Source: Segatella maculosa DSM 19339 = JCM 15638 (GTDB lineage Bacteria; Bacteroidota; Bacteroidia; Bacteroidales; Bacteroidaceae). From it: a DNA stretch of 64,000 nucleotides. Positions within the stretch are counted from its first letter, which is position 1; each line of letters opens with the position of its first letter. The notes under the pieces were generated by a model, which ran no database searches, had not been told where the DNA came from, and was given only the letters and a program-made list of their open reading frames with translations. The stretch is from the NCBI RefSeq assembly GCF_000382385.1, contig NZ_KB908320.1, forward strand, positions 124,001-188,000, written 5' to 3'. The translations under genes were made by a program, and so were the position numbers. This document shows, piece after piece, positions 27,952 to 36,678 of the stretch.

Positions 27952-28100
27952 ACACGAACGTCCTACGTATCTATTGCCCAAGAGATACCTATCTCCTATC
28001 GAAGAGATACCTATCTTATTGGTTTCCCAACGTGTTGGGAAAGCACCATTCCTATAGGAAGGTGATACGTCTCCCCTATTGTGCTGGGCAATGCAACCGC
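27952..28100 (-). repeat. Intergenic element E' (inverted partner of 23021-23212)
   Basis: Read on the minus strand it matches element E over its flanks: GCGGTTGCATTGCCCAGCAC at one end and GGGCAATAGATACGTAGG at the other, with TTCCTATAGGAA and two GGTATCTCTT repeats between. The core dyad is different (TTTCCCAACACGTTGGGAAA, one copy). Its outer part (28011-28100) is open and forms the 3' end of the CHU_C gene. Confidence 0.88.
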
Positions 28101-28838
28101 ATATTCGTCATGTCCGCTGCCAACTTCCACGCGATTCTCAACCGCAGCCCTGCCATATCCGGCTGCTACCGTGTGATTCCTCAAAAGGTTTATATCCCGT
28201 TTGATGGAATAACGCTTCCCGTCGGCCCCGAGGGCTTCTACCACGACATAGTAGACGCCTTGCGCCACATCTTTGCCGTGAAACTTACCGTCCCAACCGC
28301 CGTCTATGCTGTCCCATTCATAGAGTTTCTGTCCCCAACGGTTGTAAATCTTGGCATGGAACTCTATAATGCTGCGGCTGCTTGATTTCACTTTATAGAC
28401 ATCGTTGATACCGTCTCCGTTCGGAGAAAACGCATTGGGAAGTTCGAGCCTGCTCTCAAACAGAGAGACGGTTATAGGACTGTATTCGTGTATGATGGTG
28501 TCATTCCCGCTGATGAACGTCGCACGAAGAATGACCCGGTGATTGCCCGAACGGTCAAATGTATATTGCGTGTCTTCCTCGTATCTTTGCAGATAAGGCT
28601 TTACTTCATTTCCATGGAAGAACCGCCACTCATAGTAAGCCGTCCAACCGACAATGTCTTGCGGATTGGCTTTGAACAAGGCCGTCACCGGAGCCGGACC
28701 TTCGAAGCTGTCTTGATGTTCATTTCCTGCCGCATCTTTGAAAACTGCGCTTGGCGAAGCATTCGGAGTAGTGTCAGCCAAGGCAAAGCTGCAACCCAGC
28801 ACCTGCAGGAAGAGCAGGATTAAAATCTTTACTTTCAT
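28011..28838 (-). CDS. CHU_C (gliding-motility C-terminal) domain protein
   Basis: A 275-residue exported protein. MKVKILILLFLQVLGCSFALA is a signal peptide; the ATG at 28838 is preferred to one 22 codons upstream that overlaps the -7 box. Residues about 45-130 form a PKD/Ig-like beta domain. ELPNAFSPNGDGINDVYKV begins the CHU_C domain, which runs to about residue 220 (KRDINLLR). This domain is a sorting signal for type IX secretion in Bacteroidetes. About 55 further residues follow, encoded partly by element E', with no family resemblance. The natural end is probably near LLR and the original stop has been lost. Confidence 0.8.
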   Translation of the reverse strand: MKVKILILLFLQVLGCSFALADTTPNASPSAVFKDAAGNEHQDSFEGPAPVTALFKANPQDIVGWTAYYEWRFFHGNEVKPYLQRYEEDTQYTFDRSGNHRVILRATFISGNDTIIHEYSPITVSLFESRLELPNAFSPNGDGINDVYKVKSSSRSIIEFHAKIYNRWGQKLYEWDSIDGGWDGKFHGKDVAQGVYYVVVEALGADGKRYSIKRDINLLRNHTVAAGYGRAAVENRVEVGSGHDEYAVALPSTIGETYHLPIGMVLSQHVGKPIR

Positions 28839-28859
28839 CTCTTTGTCGCTATAATTGTG

Positions 28860-28867
28860 CAAAGTTA
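28860..28867 (-). promoter_or_regulatory. -7 element of the CHU_C gene
   Basis: On the minus strand TAACTTTG followed by C, 21 bases upstream of the ATG at 28838. No consensus -33 box is seen at 19-20 bases. Confidence 0.55.
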
Positions 28868-28913
28868 CTAAAAAGAAAACACACCGAATGTGATGTAATG
28901 ACATATTTTTTTG

Positions 28914-28921
28914 TATTTTTG
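28914..28921 (+). promoter_or_regulatory. -7 element of the binding-protein/PorT/POT group
   Basis: TATTTTTG followed by C, 26 bases before the start at 28948; divergent from the CHU_C promoter 46 bases away. Confidence 0.5.
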
Positions 28922-28947
28922 CAGTTGAAAAATTAATAAATCCCTAA

Positions 28948-30081
28948 ATGATGATATCTTTCTTTCGGTATATTTTGTTTTGTCTATGCGTCTTTTTAAG
29001 TACGTCTACAGCTACGGCTGATAACAAAAACCATGTTTCCATAGGCGTCATGCTACCCTTGCATCAAGCAGATGGCGACGGAAAGCGAATGACGGAATAT
29101 TACCGAGGCATGCTGATGGCTTTCGACCAACTGAAATCCGAAGGCTATAGTATTGATGTGCATGCATGGAATGTGAATGCCGATGCCGATATCAGGACTA
29201 CGTTGCTTGATGAGCATACGGCAAAGTGTGACATTATTTTCGGCCCGCTATATAGTAAACAGGTGAAGCCTTTGGCGGATTTCTGTCAGTCGAAAAACAT
29301 TCGGTTGGTAATACCTTTCTCTATTTCTGACACCGACATCGCCTCCAACAAGAGCATCTTTCAGGTTTATCAAGACGACACAAGACTGTTGAATGCTACA
29401 CTCAATGCCTTTTTGGAACGATTTAGCAAGTGTCATCCTGTGTTTGTCGACTGCAATGATGCCTCCAGCAGGAAAGGAGTTTTTACGATGGCGCTGCGCA
29501 GGCAACTCGAAGCAAAGGGCATCGCATATAATGTAACTAATCTGAAGTCAGATGACGAGGCTTTCGCCAAAGCCTTTACCAAAGAAAAGACGAATGTTGT
29601 TATCCTAAATACGGCACGCTCTCCGGAATTGAATGAGGCCTTTACAAAGCTGGAGCGTTTCGATCAGTTGCGCCCGGGAACACCAATCAGCATGTTCGGT
29701 TATACGGAGTGGCTGATGTATGCACCATACGACTTCAATCATTTCTGTAAATACGACACCTATATCCCGACAACATTCTACTATAATGCTTCGTCGACAG
29801 CGACGACAGCCTTGGAAAAAAGCTATCGCAGTTGGTTCCATGAACCGATGCAACAAGCCTTGCCCCGCTTTGCAATAACAGGCTATGACCATGCTCAGTT
29901 CTTTGTGCGTGGGTATGCAAAATACGGACGAAAGTTTCTTGGCAGCAAGTGGCAACAGGTTTACAAGTTCTTGCAATCTCCATTAAAGTTCGAACCTGTG
30001 GAAAAGGGCGGACGTATCAACTCGAGTTTCCAGCTGATACATTATCTTTATAATGGAAACATAGAGAGCATAGCCTATTAA
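28948..30081 (+). CDS. Periplasmic-binding-fold protein (LpoA/Leu-binding-like)
   Basis: A 377-residue exported protein. The signal peptide ends near STATA (about 24). NHVSIGVMLPLHQADGDGKRM and YYRGMLMAFDQLKSEGYSIDVHAWN reproduce the start of type-1 periplasmic-binding proteins; CDIIFGPLYSKQVKPLADFC and the central hinge segments fit as well. Bacteroidetes homologues often carry an N-terminal LysM domain, absent here. It precedes a PorT-type barrel gene by 9 bases and a peptide transporter. Whether it binds a ligand or serves cell-wall assembly is unknown. Confidence 0.78.
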   Translation: MMISFFRYILFCLCVFLSTSTATADNKNHVSIGVMLPLHQADGDGKRMTEYYRGMLMAFDQLKSEGYSIDVHAWNVNADADIRTTLLDEHTAKCDIIFGPLYSKQVKPLADFCQSKNIRLVIPFSISDTDIASNKSIFQVYQDDTRLLNATLNAFLERFSKCHPVFVDCNDASSRKGVFTMALRRQLEAKGIAYNVTNLKSDDEAFAKAFTKEKTNVVILNTARSPELNEAFTKLERFDQLRPGTPISMFGYTEWLMYAPYDFNHFCKYDTYIPTTFYYNASSTATTALEKSYRSWFHEPMQQALPRFAITGYDHAQFFVRGYAKYGRKFLGSKWQQVYKFLQSPLKFEPVEKGGRINSSFQLIHYLYNGNIESIAY

Positions 30082-30090
30082 AGAGTTTGT

Positions 30091-30858
30091 ATGAAACTAA
30101 AAAACAAAATAATATGTTGTCTGCTTCTTGCCGGATGCGGCGTGTTGCGTGTAGAGGCACAGATAGGCGAACATCGCAATGACTTTTCCGTAGGGTTCAA
30201 TGCCGGCTATGTGCTAAGTAGTGTGGGCTTCGTTCCCAAAGTCAATCAGAAGCAACACAGCGGAATCACAGGGGGATTGTCGTTAAGTTATAAGAGTGAG
30301 AAATATTTCTCGACCATTTGTTCTATTCTGACAGAAGTGAACTATGCCCAGTTGGGTTGGAAAGAAGATATCCTTGACAACAAAGACCAACCTGTTATCA
30401 ATGCATTGACAGGACAGGCCGAACACTACAGCCGCACCATTGACTATATCCAAGTACCGGTCTTTGCGCATCTTGCATGGGGAAAGGAATATAAGGGAGC
30501 CAATTTCTTTGTGAATTTAGGTCCTCAGTTTGGTTATATGCTCCGTGAAAGCACCGATATGAACTTTACTTTTGACCAACGCAACATGCAAGATCGTGTG
30601 AATCCCGTGGTGGCTCAAGACACAATGGCAGTCAGTAAGAAGTTCGATTACGGCATAGCCGTTGGACTTGGTTTGGCGTATAGCCATCCCAAGATGGGCC
30701 ATTTTCTATTGGAAGCCCGATATTATTACGGTCTTGCCAATATCTACGGCTCGTCAAAGCGCGACTATTTTTCAAAGTCCAACCATGGAAATATCGTTAT
30801 CAAAGCCGCTTATCTTTTTAACATCACACGCACTAAAAGAAAGAATAATCATCAATAA
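30091..30858 (+). CDS. PorT-family outer-membrane beta-barrel protein
   Basis: A 255-residue protein with a signal peptide cut near VEAQ (about 24). Alternating strands such as DFSVGFNAGYVLSS, GITGGLSLSYKSEKYF, YIQVPVFAHLAWG and FFVNLGPQFGYML are the usual pattern of the PF13568-type eight-strand barrel. PorT itself belongs to type IX secretion, but family members are many and general. Co-transcribed with the binding-fold gene 9 bases upstream; the POT transporter follows 11 bases downstream. Confidence 0.82.
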   Translation: MKLKNKIICCLLLAGCGVLRVEAQIGEHRNDFSVGFNAGYVLSSVGFVPKVNQKQHSGITGGLSLSYKSEKYFSTICSILTEVNYAQLGWKEDILDNKDQPVINALTGQAEHYSRTIDYIQVPVFAHLAWGKEYKGANFFVNLGPQFGYMLRESTDMNFTFDQRNMQDRVNPVVAQDTMAVSKKFDYGIAVGLGLAYSHPKMGHFLLEARYYYGLANIYGSSKRDYFSKSNHGNIVIKAAYLFNITRTKRKNNHQ

Positions 30859-30869
30859 ATATATCTACT

Positions 30870-32420
30870 ATGTTTGAAAATCAACCAAAAGGCCTGTATG
30901 CCTTAGCTCTTGCCAACACCGGTGAGCGTTTTGGTTACTATACCATGTTAGCCATCTTCGCTTTATTTATGCAAGCCAAGTTCGGATGGACAGAATCTCA
31001 GGCCGGACAAGTGTATGCCATATTCCTTGCCGTGGTCTACTTTGCACCGCTCCTTGGCGGGATAATCGCTGATAAGATAGGCTATGGGAAGTGTGTCACC
31101 ATTGGTTTTGTCACAATGTTCCTTGGTTACCTTGGGCTGGCTATTCCCACGGGTGCCGACGAAGCCGGAAAGATTGCAATGTTTGCCGGTTTAACCTGCG
31201 TGTCGTTGGGAACGGGGCTGTTCAAGGGAAACCTTCAAGTGCTTGTCGGCAACCTCTACGACAACCCGAAGTATTCAAGTAGTCGTGATTCGGCGTTCAG
31301 CCTTTTCTATATGGCCATCAACATCGGCGCCATGTTCGCTCCCTCCATGGCCAAATGGATTACTAATCTCTATTTGGGTCAGTATGGTTTTGTCTACGAT
31401 GCAGGCAATTTCGACCCCGCTTACCTCAAAGTATTGTATGGTGCCTATGGGCTTTGCTTTGGCGTGGCATGTGTGTCGTTACTTCTTTCGGCCGGAATTT
31501 ACTTTGCATGCCGCAATTGGTTCAAACATGCCGATGTGACAGCAAAACAGGCAGAAGCCTCCAATCAGAAAGTTGAAGAGCTTACGCCCAAGCAGACCCA
31601 AGACCGTATTGTGGCTTTGCTGCTCGTCTTTGCAGTGGTTATCTTTTTCTGGATGGCTTTCCATCAGAACGGTTCTGCCCTGACCTTCTTCGCCAAGAAA
31701 TATACGAATTTAGAGATTTACGGTTCAATGCGTATATGGTTCAATATTTTCAGTCTCGCATTGATAGCACTTTCCGTCTATACGGGTTTCGGCGCCTTGC
31801 AATCAAAGACTATGAAGGGCAAGGCTATTTGCGGATTTGCAACCTTGATAGCATGGGGAGGTGCCGCGGCACTTTTCTTGGGCATGGACAATCCGACAAT
31901 GTCCCAACCCTCCGATTTCCAGCAGTTCAATCCATTCTTCGTAGTTGCATTGACGCCGTTCAGCATGCTTTTCTTCGGCCTTCTCGCCAATAAGAGACAC
32001 GAAGTGAGTGCACCCGCCCGCATAGCATGGGGCATGCTGGTAGCCGCCCTTGGTTTTGCGGTAATAACCATGGCTTCCACAGGACTTATTTCTCCGATGG
32101 ACTTAGGCGACAAGACGCAGAGCATTCTGTCGCCAAGCTGGCTGATTTCCACTTATTTCACGTTGACCTTAGCCGAATTACTACTGTCTCCGATGGGCAT
32201 TTCCTTTGTCAGCAAAGTTGCTCCGCCGAAGTATAAAGGGCTAATGATGGGCGGTTGGTTCGTAGCCACCGCCATAGGCAACTATTTGAGTTCGATACCT
32301 TCGATGCTTTGGAACCGCATTCCGTTGATGTATAATTGGAGTATCCTAATAGCTCTTTGTCTCATCAGTGCCATCGTGATGTTTGCCTTGCTGAAGAAAC
32401 TCAATAAAATGACGGCCTGA
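30870..32420 (+). CDS. POT-family proton-dependent oligopeptide transporter
   Basis: A 516-residue inner-membrane carrier with about 14 membrane segments. The signature LANTGERFGYYTMLAIF (about 15-31) is the ExxERFxYY motif used for proton coupling, and GGIIADKIGYGKCVTIG is the loop 2-3 major-facilitator motif. FYMAINIGAM and SPMGISFVSKVAPPKYKGL fit the PTR2 family. It takes up di- and tripeptides, in line with an amino-acid-fermenting way of life. It is the last gene of a three-gene group with the preceding binding-fold and barrel genes. Confidence 0.94.
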   Translation: MFENQPKGLYALALANTGERFGYYTMLAIFALFMQAKFGWTESQAGQVYAIFLAVVYFAPLLGGIIADKIGYGKCVTIGFVTMFLGYLGLAIPTGADEAGKIAMFAGLTCVSLGTGLFKGNLQVLVGNLYDNPKYSSSRDSAFSLFYMAINIGAMFAPSMAKWITNLYLGQYGFVYDAGNFDPAYLKVLYGAYGLCFGVACVSLLLSAGIYFACRNWFKHADVTAKQAEASNQKVEELTPKQTQDRIVALLLVFAVVIFFWMAFHQNGSALTFFAKKYTNLEIYGSMRIWFNIFSLALIALSVYTGFGALQSKTMKGKAICGFATLIAWGGAAALFLGMDNPTMSQPSDFQQFNPFFVVALTPFSMLFFGLLANKRHEVSAPARIAWGMLVAALGFAVITMASTGLISPMDLGDKTQSILSPSWLISTYFTLTLAELLLSPMGISFVSKVAPPKYKGLMMGGWFVATAIGNYLSSIPSMLWNRIPLMYNWSILIALCLISAIVMFALLKKLNKMTA

Positions 32421-32431
32421 TGATATAAAAA

Positions 32432-32452
32432 GGGGAGCTTTCTATCCTCCCC
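32432..32452 (+). terminator. Short hairpin after the POT transporter
   Basis: GGGGAG pairs with CTCCCC around a 9-base loop, 11 bases past the stop. The T-run is poor, so this is a weak candidate. Confidence 0.4.
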
Positions 32453-32460
32453 GTGTATTT

Positions 32461-32604
32461 CTTCCCGTATTCCCGTAAATTTTCTCCCGTATATAAATTT
32501 ATTTTCATACGGGAGAAAATTTATTTCTTCCCGCAAGAAAAATTATTTCTTCCCGCAAAGAAATTTATTTCTTCCCGCAAGGAAATTTTCTCTCTCCCGC
32601 AAAG
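32461..32604. repeat. Tandem array C, about 22-23 bp period
   Basis: Units of type AAATTTATTTCTTCCCGCAA repeat about four times, after a more diverged start that includes a perfect 13-bp hairpin, TTTTCTCCCGTAT (32480-32492) with ATACGGGAGAAAA (32507-32519). The unit is the reverse complement of the second half of array B (10562-10671). It lies between the convergent POT transporter and the small lipoprotein. Confidence 0.88.
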
Positions 32605-32621
32605 ACGTTTGTTTTTGTGAC

Positions 32622-32731
32622 TAATCTCAGCCATTTTGCGACGCGATGTCAGTCATATTGAACGGTGAAATAGCTGAGATTACAAGGTAAAATGGCTGAG
32701 GTTGAAGTGTGATATGGCTGAATCGCATCGT
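32622..32731. repeat. Degenerate CAGCCAT/ATGGCTG element, first copy
   Basis: CTCAGCCATTTTGCGAC, TCAGTCATATTGAACGGTG, AAATAGCTGAGATTACAAGG and AATGGCTGAGG follow one another at about 23-base intervals, with arms CAGCCAT and ATGGCTG facing each other. The same arrangement, with about the same words, is at 60680-60781. Confidence 0.8.
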
Positions 32732-32774
32732 GATATCAAGAAAATAAGAACGATAATAGAATGAAACAGATTTA

Positions 32775-32831
32775 GGTGTAATGGACATTTGGTAGGCCAG
32801 ATTAGCCAGCTTACCAAATGCCCATTACGCC
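32775..32831. repeat. Long imperfect hairpin, 57 bp
   Basis: GGTGTAATGGACATTTGGTA pairs with TACCAAATGCCCATTACGCC, with G-U or single mismatches, around a short CCAGATTAG centre. Position 15337 onward resembles one arm. A role as a bidirectional terminator or structured RNA is possible; no T-run is adjacent. Confidence 0.7.
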
Positions 32832-32951
32832 GCCCTTAACTTTTATATGCGGAAAATGTTTACCGGACAGCAATAGTTTCGATTACATCAAATAAGGAAA
32901 AGCATACTTTCTTATAAGGTGTACTAAAAAAGTAAACAGATAAAAAGGAAT

Positions 32952-32984
32952 AAAAAACCGCTGAACCTTTTACAGTTCAGCGGC
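32952..32984 (-). terminator. Intrinsic terminator of the small lipoprotein gene
   Basis: On the minus strand CCGCTGAAC pairs with GTTCAGCGG and is followed by TTTTTT. It begins 30 bases after the stop at 33015. Confidence 0.9.
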
Positions 32985-33014
32985 AATCTCTCATTTTTCA
33001 GTTCGATTTGCAAA

Positions 33015-33173
33015 TTACTTTGCAGTGTCAGCAGCAGCAGTATCAGCAGCAGCGGTATCAACCTGAGCAACAGAGTCAGAGTCATTGTTGCCTGCAGGAG
33101 TTGTAGTTTTGTTACCACAAGATGCGAAAGAGATAGCTGCAACAGCTACGAACATTAAAACTAATTTCTTCAT
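33015..33173 (-). CDS. Small lipoprotein with Thr/Ala/Asp-rich tail
   Basis: A 52-residue protein: MKKLVLMFVAVAAISFASCG is a lipoprotein signal with the cysteine at 19. The mature part is short, polar and repetitive, ending in VDTAAADTAAADTAK with two AAADT repeats. It has its own promoter (33225-33254) and terminator (32952-32984), so it is a real, separately transcribed gene despite its size. Similar tiny lipoproteins are common in Bacteroidales; no function is known. The reading frame was found by translating the minus strand from 33173; a longer overlapping frame to 32924 is not coding. Confidence 0.85.
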   Translation of the reverse strand: MKKLVLMFVAVAAISFASCGNKTTTPAGNNDSDSVAQVDTAAADTAAADTAK

Positions 33174-33224
33174 TTTCTTTGCTTTTTAAATCTGTAAAAC
33201 AATCATTTGTTAATTAAAACGATG

Positions 33225-33254
33225 CAAAGATAAGTATTTTTTCAATATATCAAT
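33225..33254 (-). promoter_or_regulatory. Promoter of the small lipoprotein
   Basis: On the minus strand ATTG, 18 bases, TATCTTTG followed by C. The -7 box is a full match to TAnnTTTG; the -33 box is partial. It lies about 50 bases upstream of the ATG. Confidence 0.6.
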
Positions 33255-33390
33255 CATGTTTTAACGACTTTTTTTTGTTGTTTTTGTAACTTTTCATTAA
33301 TCATCTTATAATCAACAACTTACAGATATTAAATTATTGTTAATGAAAAAGGCACAAAAGGCACAGTTAACACCATATGATAGATACAAT

Positions 33391-33433
33391 AAAGAGACCG
33401 ACCATGATAACAAAATCTATCAGGCCGGCCCTT
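33391..33433 (-). terminator. Probable terminator of the carA-carB unit
   Basis: On the minus strand AAAGGGCCGGCCTGATA can pair, with two G-U pairs and one bulge, to TATCATGGTCGGTCTCTTT around an 8-base loop. It is 14 bases past the carB stop and is followed by a short ATTGT stretch. Confidence 0.5.
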
Positions 33434-33446
33434 TCCTTTCCAAAGT

Positions 33447-36400
33447 TCAATACTCATCCCATGCCTTAATGTCGATATCCTCAAGGGACACCGTGCAAAA
33501 TGCATTGATGAATGCACCGGCAAGACGGCTATTCGTGATGAGAGGAATATTCAGGTCTATGGCTGCACGACGTATCTTGTAACCGTTGGTCAGTTCATGT
33601 ACCGTAAGGTTCTTCGGGATATTGACGACCATATCTATCTTCCTTTCGTGCAGCAAATCTAAAGCCTGTGGTTGCATTCCCTCTTCTGAAGGCCAGAAGA
33701 CACGCGTGTTGGCAATGCCGTTCTCCTCAAGGAACTTGCTAGTACCACCGGTGGCATAGAGTTTATAGCCATGGACAACCAATTGTTTAGCTGCATCCAA
33801 CATATCGACTTTCTGCTTAGCGCCACCCGTTGATAGCAACACGGTCTTCTCGGGGACACGATATCCCACGGAAAGCATACTCTTCAGCAGTGCGGTATTC
33901 GTGTCGTCGCCCAGACAACCAACCTCACCTGTAGAACTCATATCCACACCTAAGACAGGATCCGCCTTTTGCAAGCGATTAAACGAAAATTGACTAGCCT
34001 TGATGCCCACATAATCCAAGTCGAAGAGGTTTTTACTTGGCTTTTCAATAGGAAGTCCGAGCATCACTCTCGTAGCCAGTTCGATAAGGTTTATTTTCAA
34101 CACCTTACTCACAAACGGGAAAGAACGGCTAGCACGAAGGTTACATTCAATCACAAGGATATCATTCTCACGAGCCATGAACTGGATATTGAAAGGTCCA
34201 TTGATGTGCAGGTTCTTTGCTATTTGCCGACTGACACGCTTGATACGGCGCATGGTCTCCACATAAAGCTTCTGCGGTGGAAACTGAATCGTAGCATCAC
34301 CGGAATGGACTCCGGCAAACTCGATATGCTCACTGATAGCATAAGCAAGAACTTCTCCGTTCTTTGCAACGGCATCCATTTCTATCTCCTTGGCGTGTTC
34401 GATGAACTTAGAGACGACAACGGGATGGTCTTCGCTCACATTTGCAGCCAACTGGAGGAAGCGTTCCAATTCATCTTCGTTGGAGCAGACATTCATTGCA
34501 GCACCGGAAAGCACATAAGAAGGACGCACTAAAACCGGGAACCCTACTCTATCAACAAACTTATCAATGTCTTCCATGCTAGTCAATGCACTCCACTCGG
34601 GTTGGTTGATGCCACTATCTGTGAGCATTGCAGAGAACTTTGCACGGTCTTCCGCACCATCGATATCCTGTGCCTTAGTTCCCAATATCGGAACATTCTG
34701 TGCATCGAGTTTCATGGCCAGATTGTTCGGTATCTGTCCACCGGTGCTGACAATCACACCATGTGGGCATTCCATTTCGATGATGTCCATCACACGTTCG
34801 AACGTGAGCTCATCAAAATAGAGGCGATCACACATATCATAGTCGGTCGAAACGGTCTCTGGATTATAGTTGACCATCACGGAGCGCCAACCTTCCTTAC
34901 GTATCGTGTTCAATGCTTGAACACCGCACCAGTCGAACTCTACCGAACTACCGATACGATAAGCACCCGAGCCGAGAACTATCACAGAACGCTTGTCATT
35001 CTCGAATACGATGTCACTCTTTACGCCACTATAGGTCACATAAAGGTAATTGGTCTGTGCGGGATATTCTGCTGCCAGCGTATCAATCTGCTTCACCACG
35101 GGAAGAATACCATAGCCCTTGCGCTTGTTACGCACCAGCAGACCCGCCTTATGCATGTTCCCCAGTTCCTTTTCAAGGCCTATCGCACGCGCAATCTGGA
35201 AGTCAGTAAAGCCATAGACTTTTGCCGTGCGAAGCAAATCCTTATCCAAGGTATTGATGTTCACCTTCTTCAGTTCCTCGTCAATATCGATGATATGCTT
35301 CAGTTTCTGAAGGAACCACTTGTCAATCTTCGTGAACTCATGTATACGGTCAATGGTATAGTTCTTGTGCAAGGCTTTCGAGATGACAAAGACACGCTTG
35401 TCCGTAGGCTCGCTGAGCGCAGCATCCAAATCTTCTATCTCAAGCTCTTTGTTCTCCACAAAGCCGTGCATACCCTGCCCTATCATGCGGAGCCCTTTCT
35501 GAATGGCCTCTTCGAAGTTGCGACCAATGGCCATGACCTCGCCCACCGACTTCATACTTGAGCCCAACTCCTTGTCTACTCCACGGAACTTGGACAGGTC
35601 CCAGCGTGGAATCTTACAAACCACATAGTCGAGCGCAGGTTCAAAGAAGGCACTCGTGGTCTTGGTGACCGAGTTCTTCAATTCGAAGAGACCGTATCCC
35701 ATACCCAACTTAGCCGCTACGAAAGCCAACGGATAACCGGTCGCTTTCGATGCAAGTGCAGAGGAACGGGACAGACGTGCATTCACTTCAATCACACGAT
35801 AGTCTTCGCTCTTCGGATCGAAGGCATACTGCACATTACACTCTCCCACGATACCAATATGGCGAACTATCTTGATAGCCAATGCGCGGAGCTTATGGTA
35901 TTCACTGTTGGTGAGTGTCTGAGAGGGCGCAACGACGATACTCTCGCCCGTGTGTATGCCCAACGGGTCAAAGTTCTCCATGTTGCACACCGTGATGCAG
36001 TTATCATAGTGGTCACGCACCACCTCATATTCTATCTCCTTCCAACCTTTCAGACTCTTCTCGACAAGCACTTGGGGAGAGAACGAGAAGGCCTTCTCGC
36101 AAATCTTGTCCAGTTCTTCTTCGTTATCGGCGAAACCCGACCCCAGCCCACCCAAGGCATAAGCTGCACGCACGATAACCGGATAGCCCAAAGCCGCTGC
36201 GGCCTTGCGCGCCTCGTCCATCGTCTCACAGGCTTCACTCTTGATGGTCTTCACGTCAATCTCATTCAGTTGCTCAACGAAGAGCTCGCGGTCTTCCGTA
36301 TTCATGATGGCCGAAACAGGTGTGCCCAACACCTTGACGCCATACTTGGCAAAGACACCCGTACGCTCCAGCTCGACACCGCAGTTCAACGCCGTTTGTC

Positions 36401-36671
36401 CGCCAAACGAAAGCAGCACACCATCGGGGCGTTCTTTCCGTATCACCCTTTCAACGAAATAAGGCTTGACGGGCAGAAAGTAAATCCGGTCGGCCACGCC
36501 TTCCGAAGTCTGAACGGTGGCGATGTTCGGATTAATGAGCACAGTCTCCACGCCTTCCTCGCGCAATGCCTTCAACGCCTGCGAGCCCGAATAGTCGAAC
36601 TCTCCGGCCTCTCCTATCTTCAATGCTCCCGAACCAAGAAGCAACACTTTCTTTATCGTTTCGTCTTTCAT
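33447..36671 (-). CDS. carB: Carbamoyl-phosphate synthase large subunit
   Basis: A 1074-residue enzyme making carbamoyl phosphate for pyrimidines and arginine. Two homologous ATP-grasp halves are clear: LLLGSGALKIGEAGEFDYSG near the N-terminus and IVLGSGAYRIGSSVEFDWCG near residue 560 (both quoted in part), each followed by NYNPETVSTD-type or NPNIATVQTS segments. The C-terminal 130 residues (LSTGGAKQKVDMLDAAKQL, LYATGGTSKFL) form the MGS-like regulatory domain that binds UMP or ornithine in other bacteria. carA is 7 bases upstream on the same strand. Confidence 0.97.
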   Translation of the reverse strand: MKDETIKKVLLLGSGALKIGEAGEFDYSGSQALKALREEGVETVLINPNIATVQTSEGVADRIYFLPVKPYFVERVIRKERPDGVLLSFGGQTALNCGVELERTGVFAKYGVKVLGTPVSAIMNTEDRELFVEQLNEIDVKTIKSEACETMDEARKAAAALGYPVIVRAAYALGGLGSGFADNEEELDKICEKAFSFSPQVLVEKSLKGWKEIEYEVVRDHYDNCITVCNMENFDPLGIHTGESIVVAPSQTLTNSEYHKLRALAIKIVRHIGIVGECNVQYAFDPKSEDYRVIEVNARLSRSSALASKATGYPLAFVAAKLGMGYGLFELKNSVTKTTSAFFEPALDYVVCKIPRWDLSKFRGVDKELGSSMKSVGEVMAIGRNFEEAIQKGLRMIGQGMHGFVENKELEIEDLDAALSEPTDKRVFVISKALHKNYTIDRIHEFTKIDKWFLQKLKHIIDIDEELKKVNINTLDKDLLRTAKVYGFTDFQIARAIGLEKELGNMHKAGLLVRNKRKGYGILPVVKQIDTLAAEYPAQTNYLYVTYSGVKSDIVFENDKRSVIVLGSGAYRIGSSVEFDWCGVQALNTIRKEGWRSVMVNYNPETVSTDYDMCDRLYFDELTFERVMDIIEMECPHGVIVSTGGQIPNNLAMKLDAQNVPILGTKAQDIDGAEDRAKFSAMLTDSGINQPEWSALTSMEDIDKFVDRVGFPVLVRPSYVLSGAAMNVCSNEDELERFLQLAANVSEDHPVVVSKFIEHAKEIEMDAVAKNGEVLAYAISEHIEFAGVHSGDATIQFPPQKLYVETMRRIKRVSRQIAKNLHINGPFNIQFMARENDILVIECNLRASRSFPFVSKVLKINLIELATRVMLGLPIEKPSKNLFDLDYVGIKASQFSFNRLQKADPVLGVDMSSTGEVGCLGDDTNTALLKSMLSVGYRVPEKTVLLSTGGAKQKVDMLDAAKQLVVHGYKLYATGGTSKFLEENGIANTRVFWPSEEGMQPQALDLLHERKIDMVVNIPKNLTVHELTNGYKIRRAAIDLNIPLITNSRLAGAFINAFCTVSLEDIDIKAWDEY

Positions 36672-36678
36672 TGTCTTT

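Noticed and set aside
23021..28100. The inverted element pair as ends of a transposon carrying xylB and uvrA
   Set aside because: No transposase or integrase lies between them, no target-site duplication was seen, and both genes are ordinary core genes.
32924..33142. 72-codon Leu-rich minus-strand frame
   Set aside because: It overlaps the small lipoprotein gene in a different frame and runs through that gene's terminator; the lipoprotein frame has the signal peptide and lipobox.
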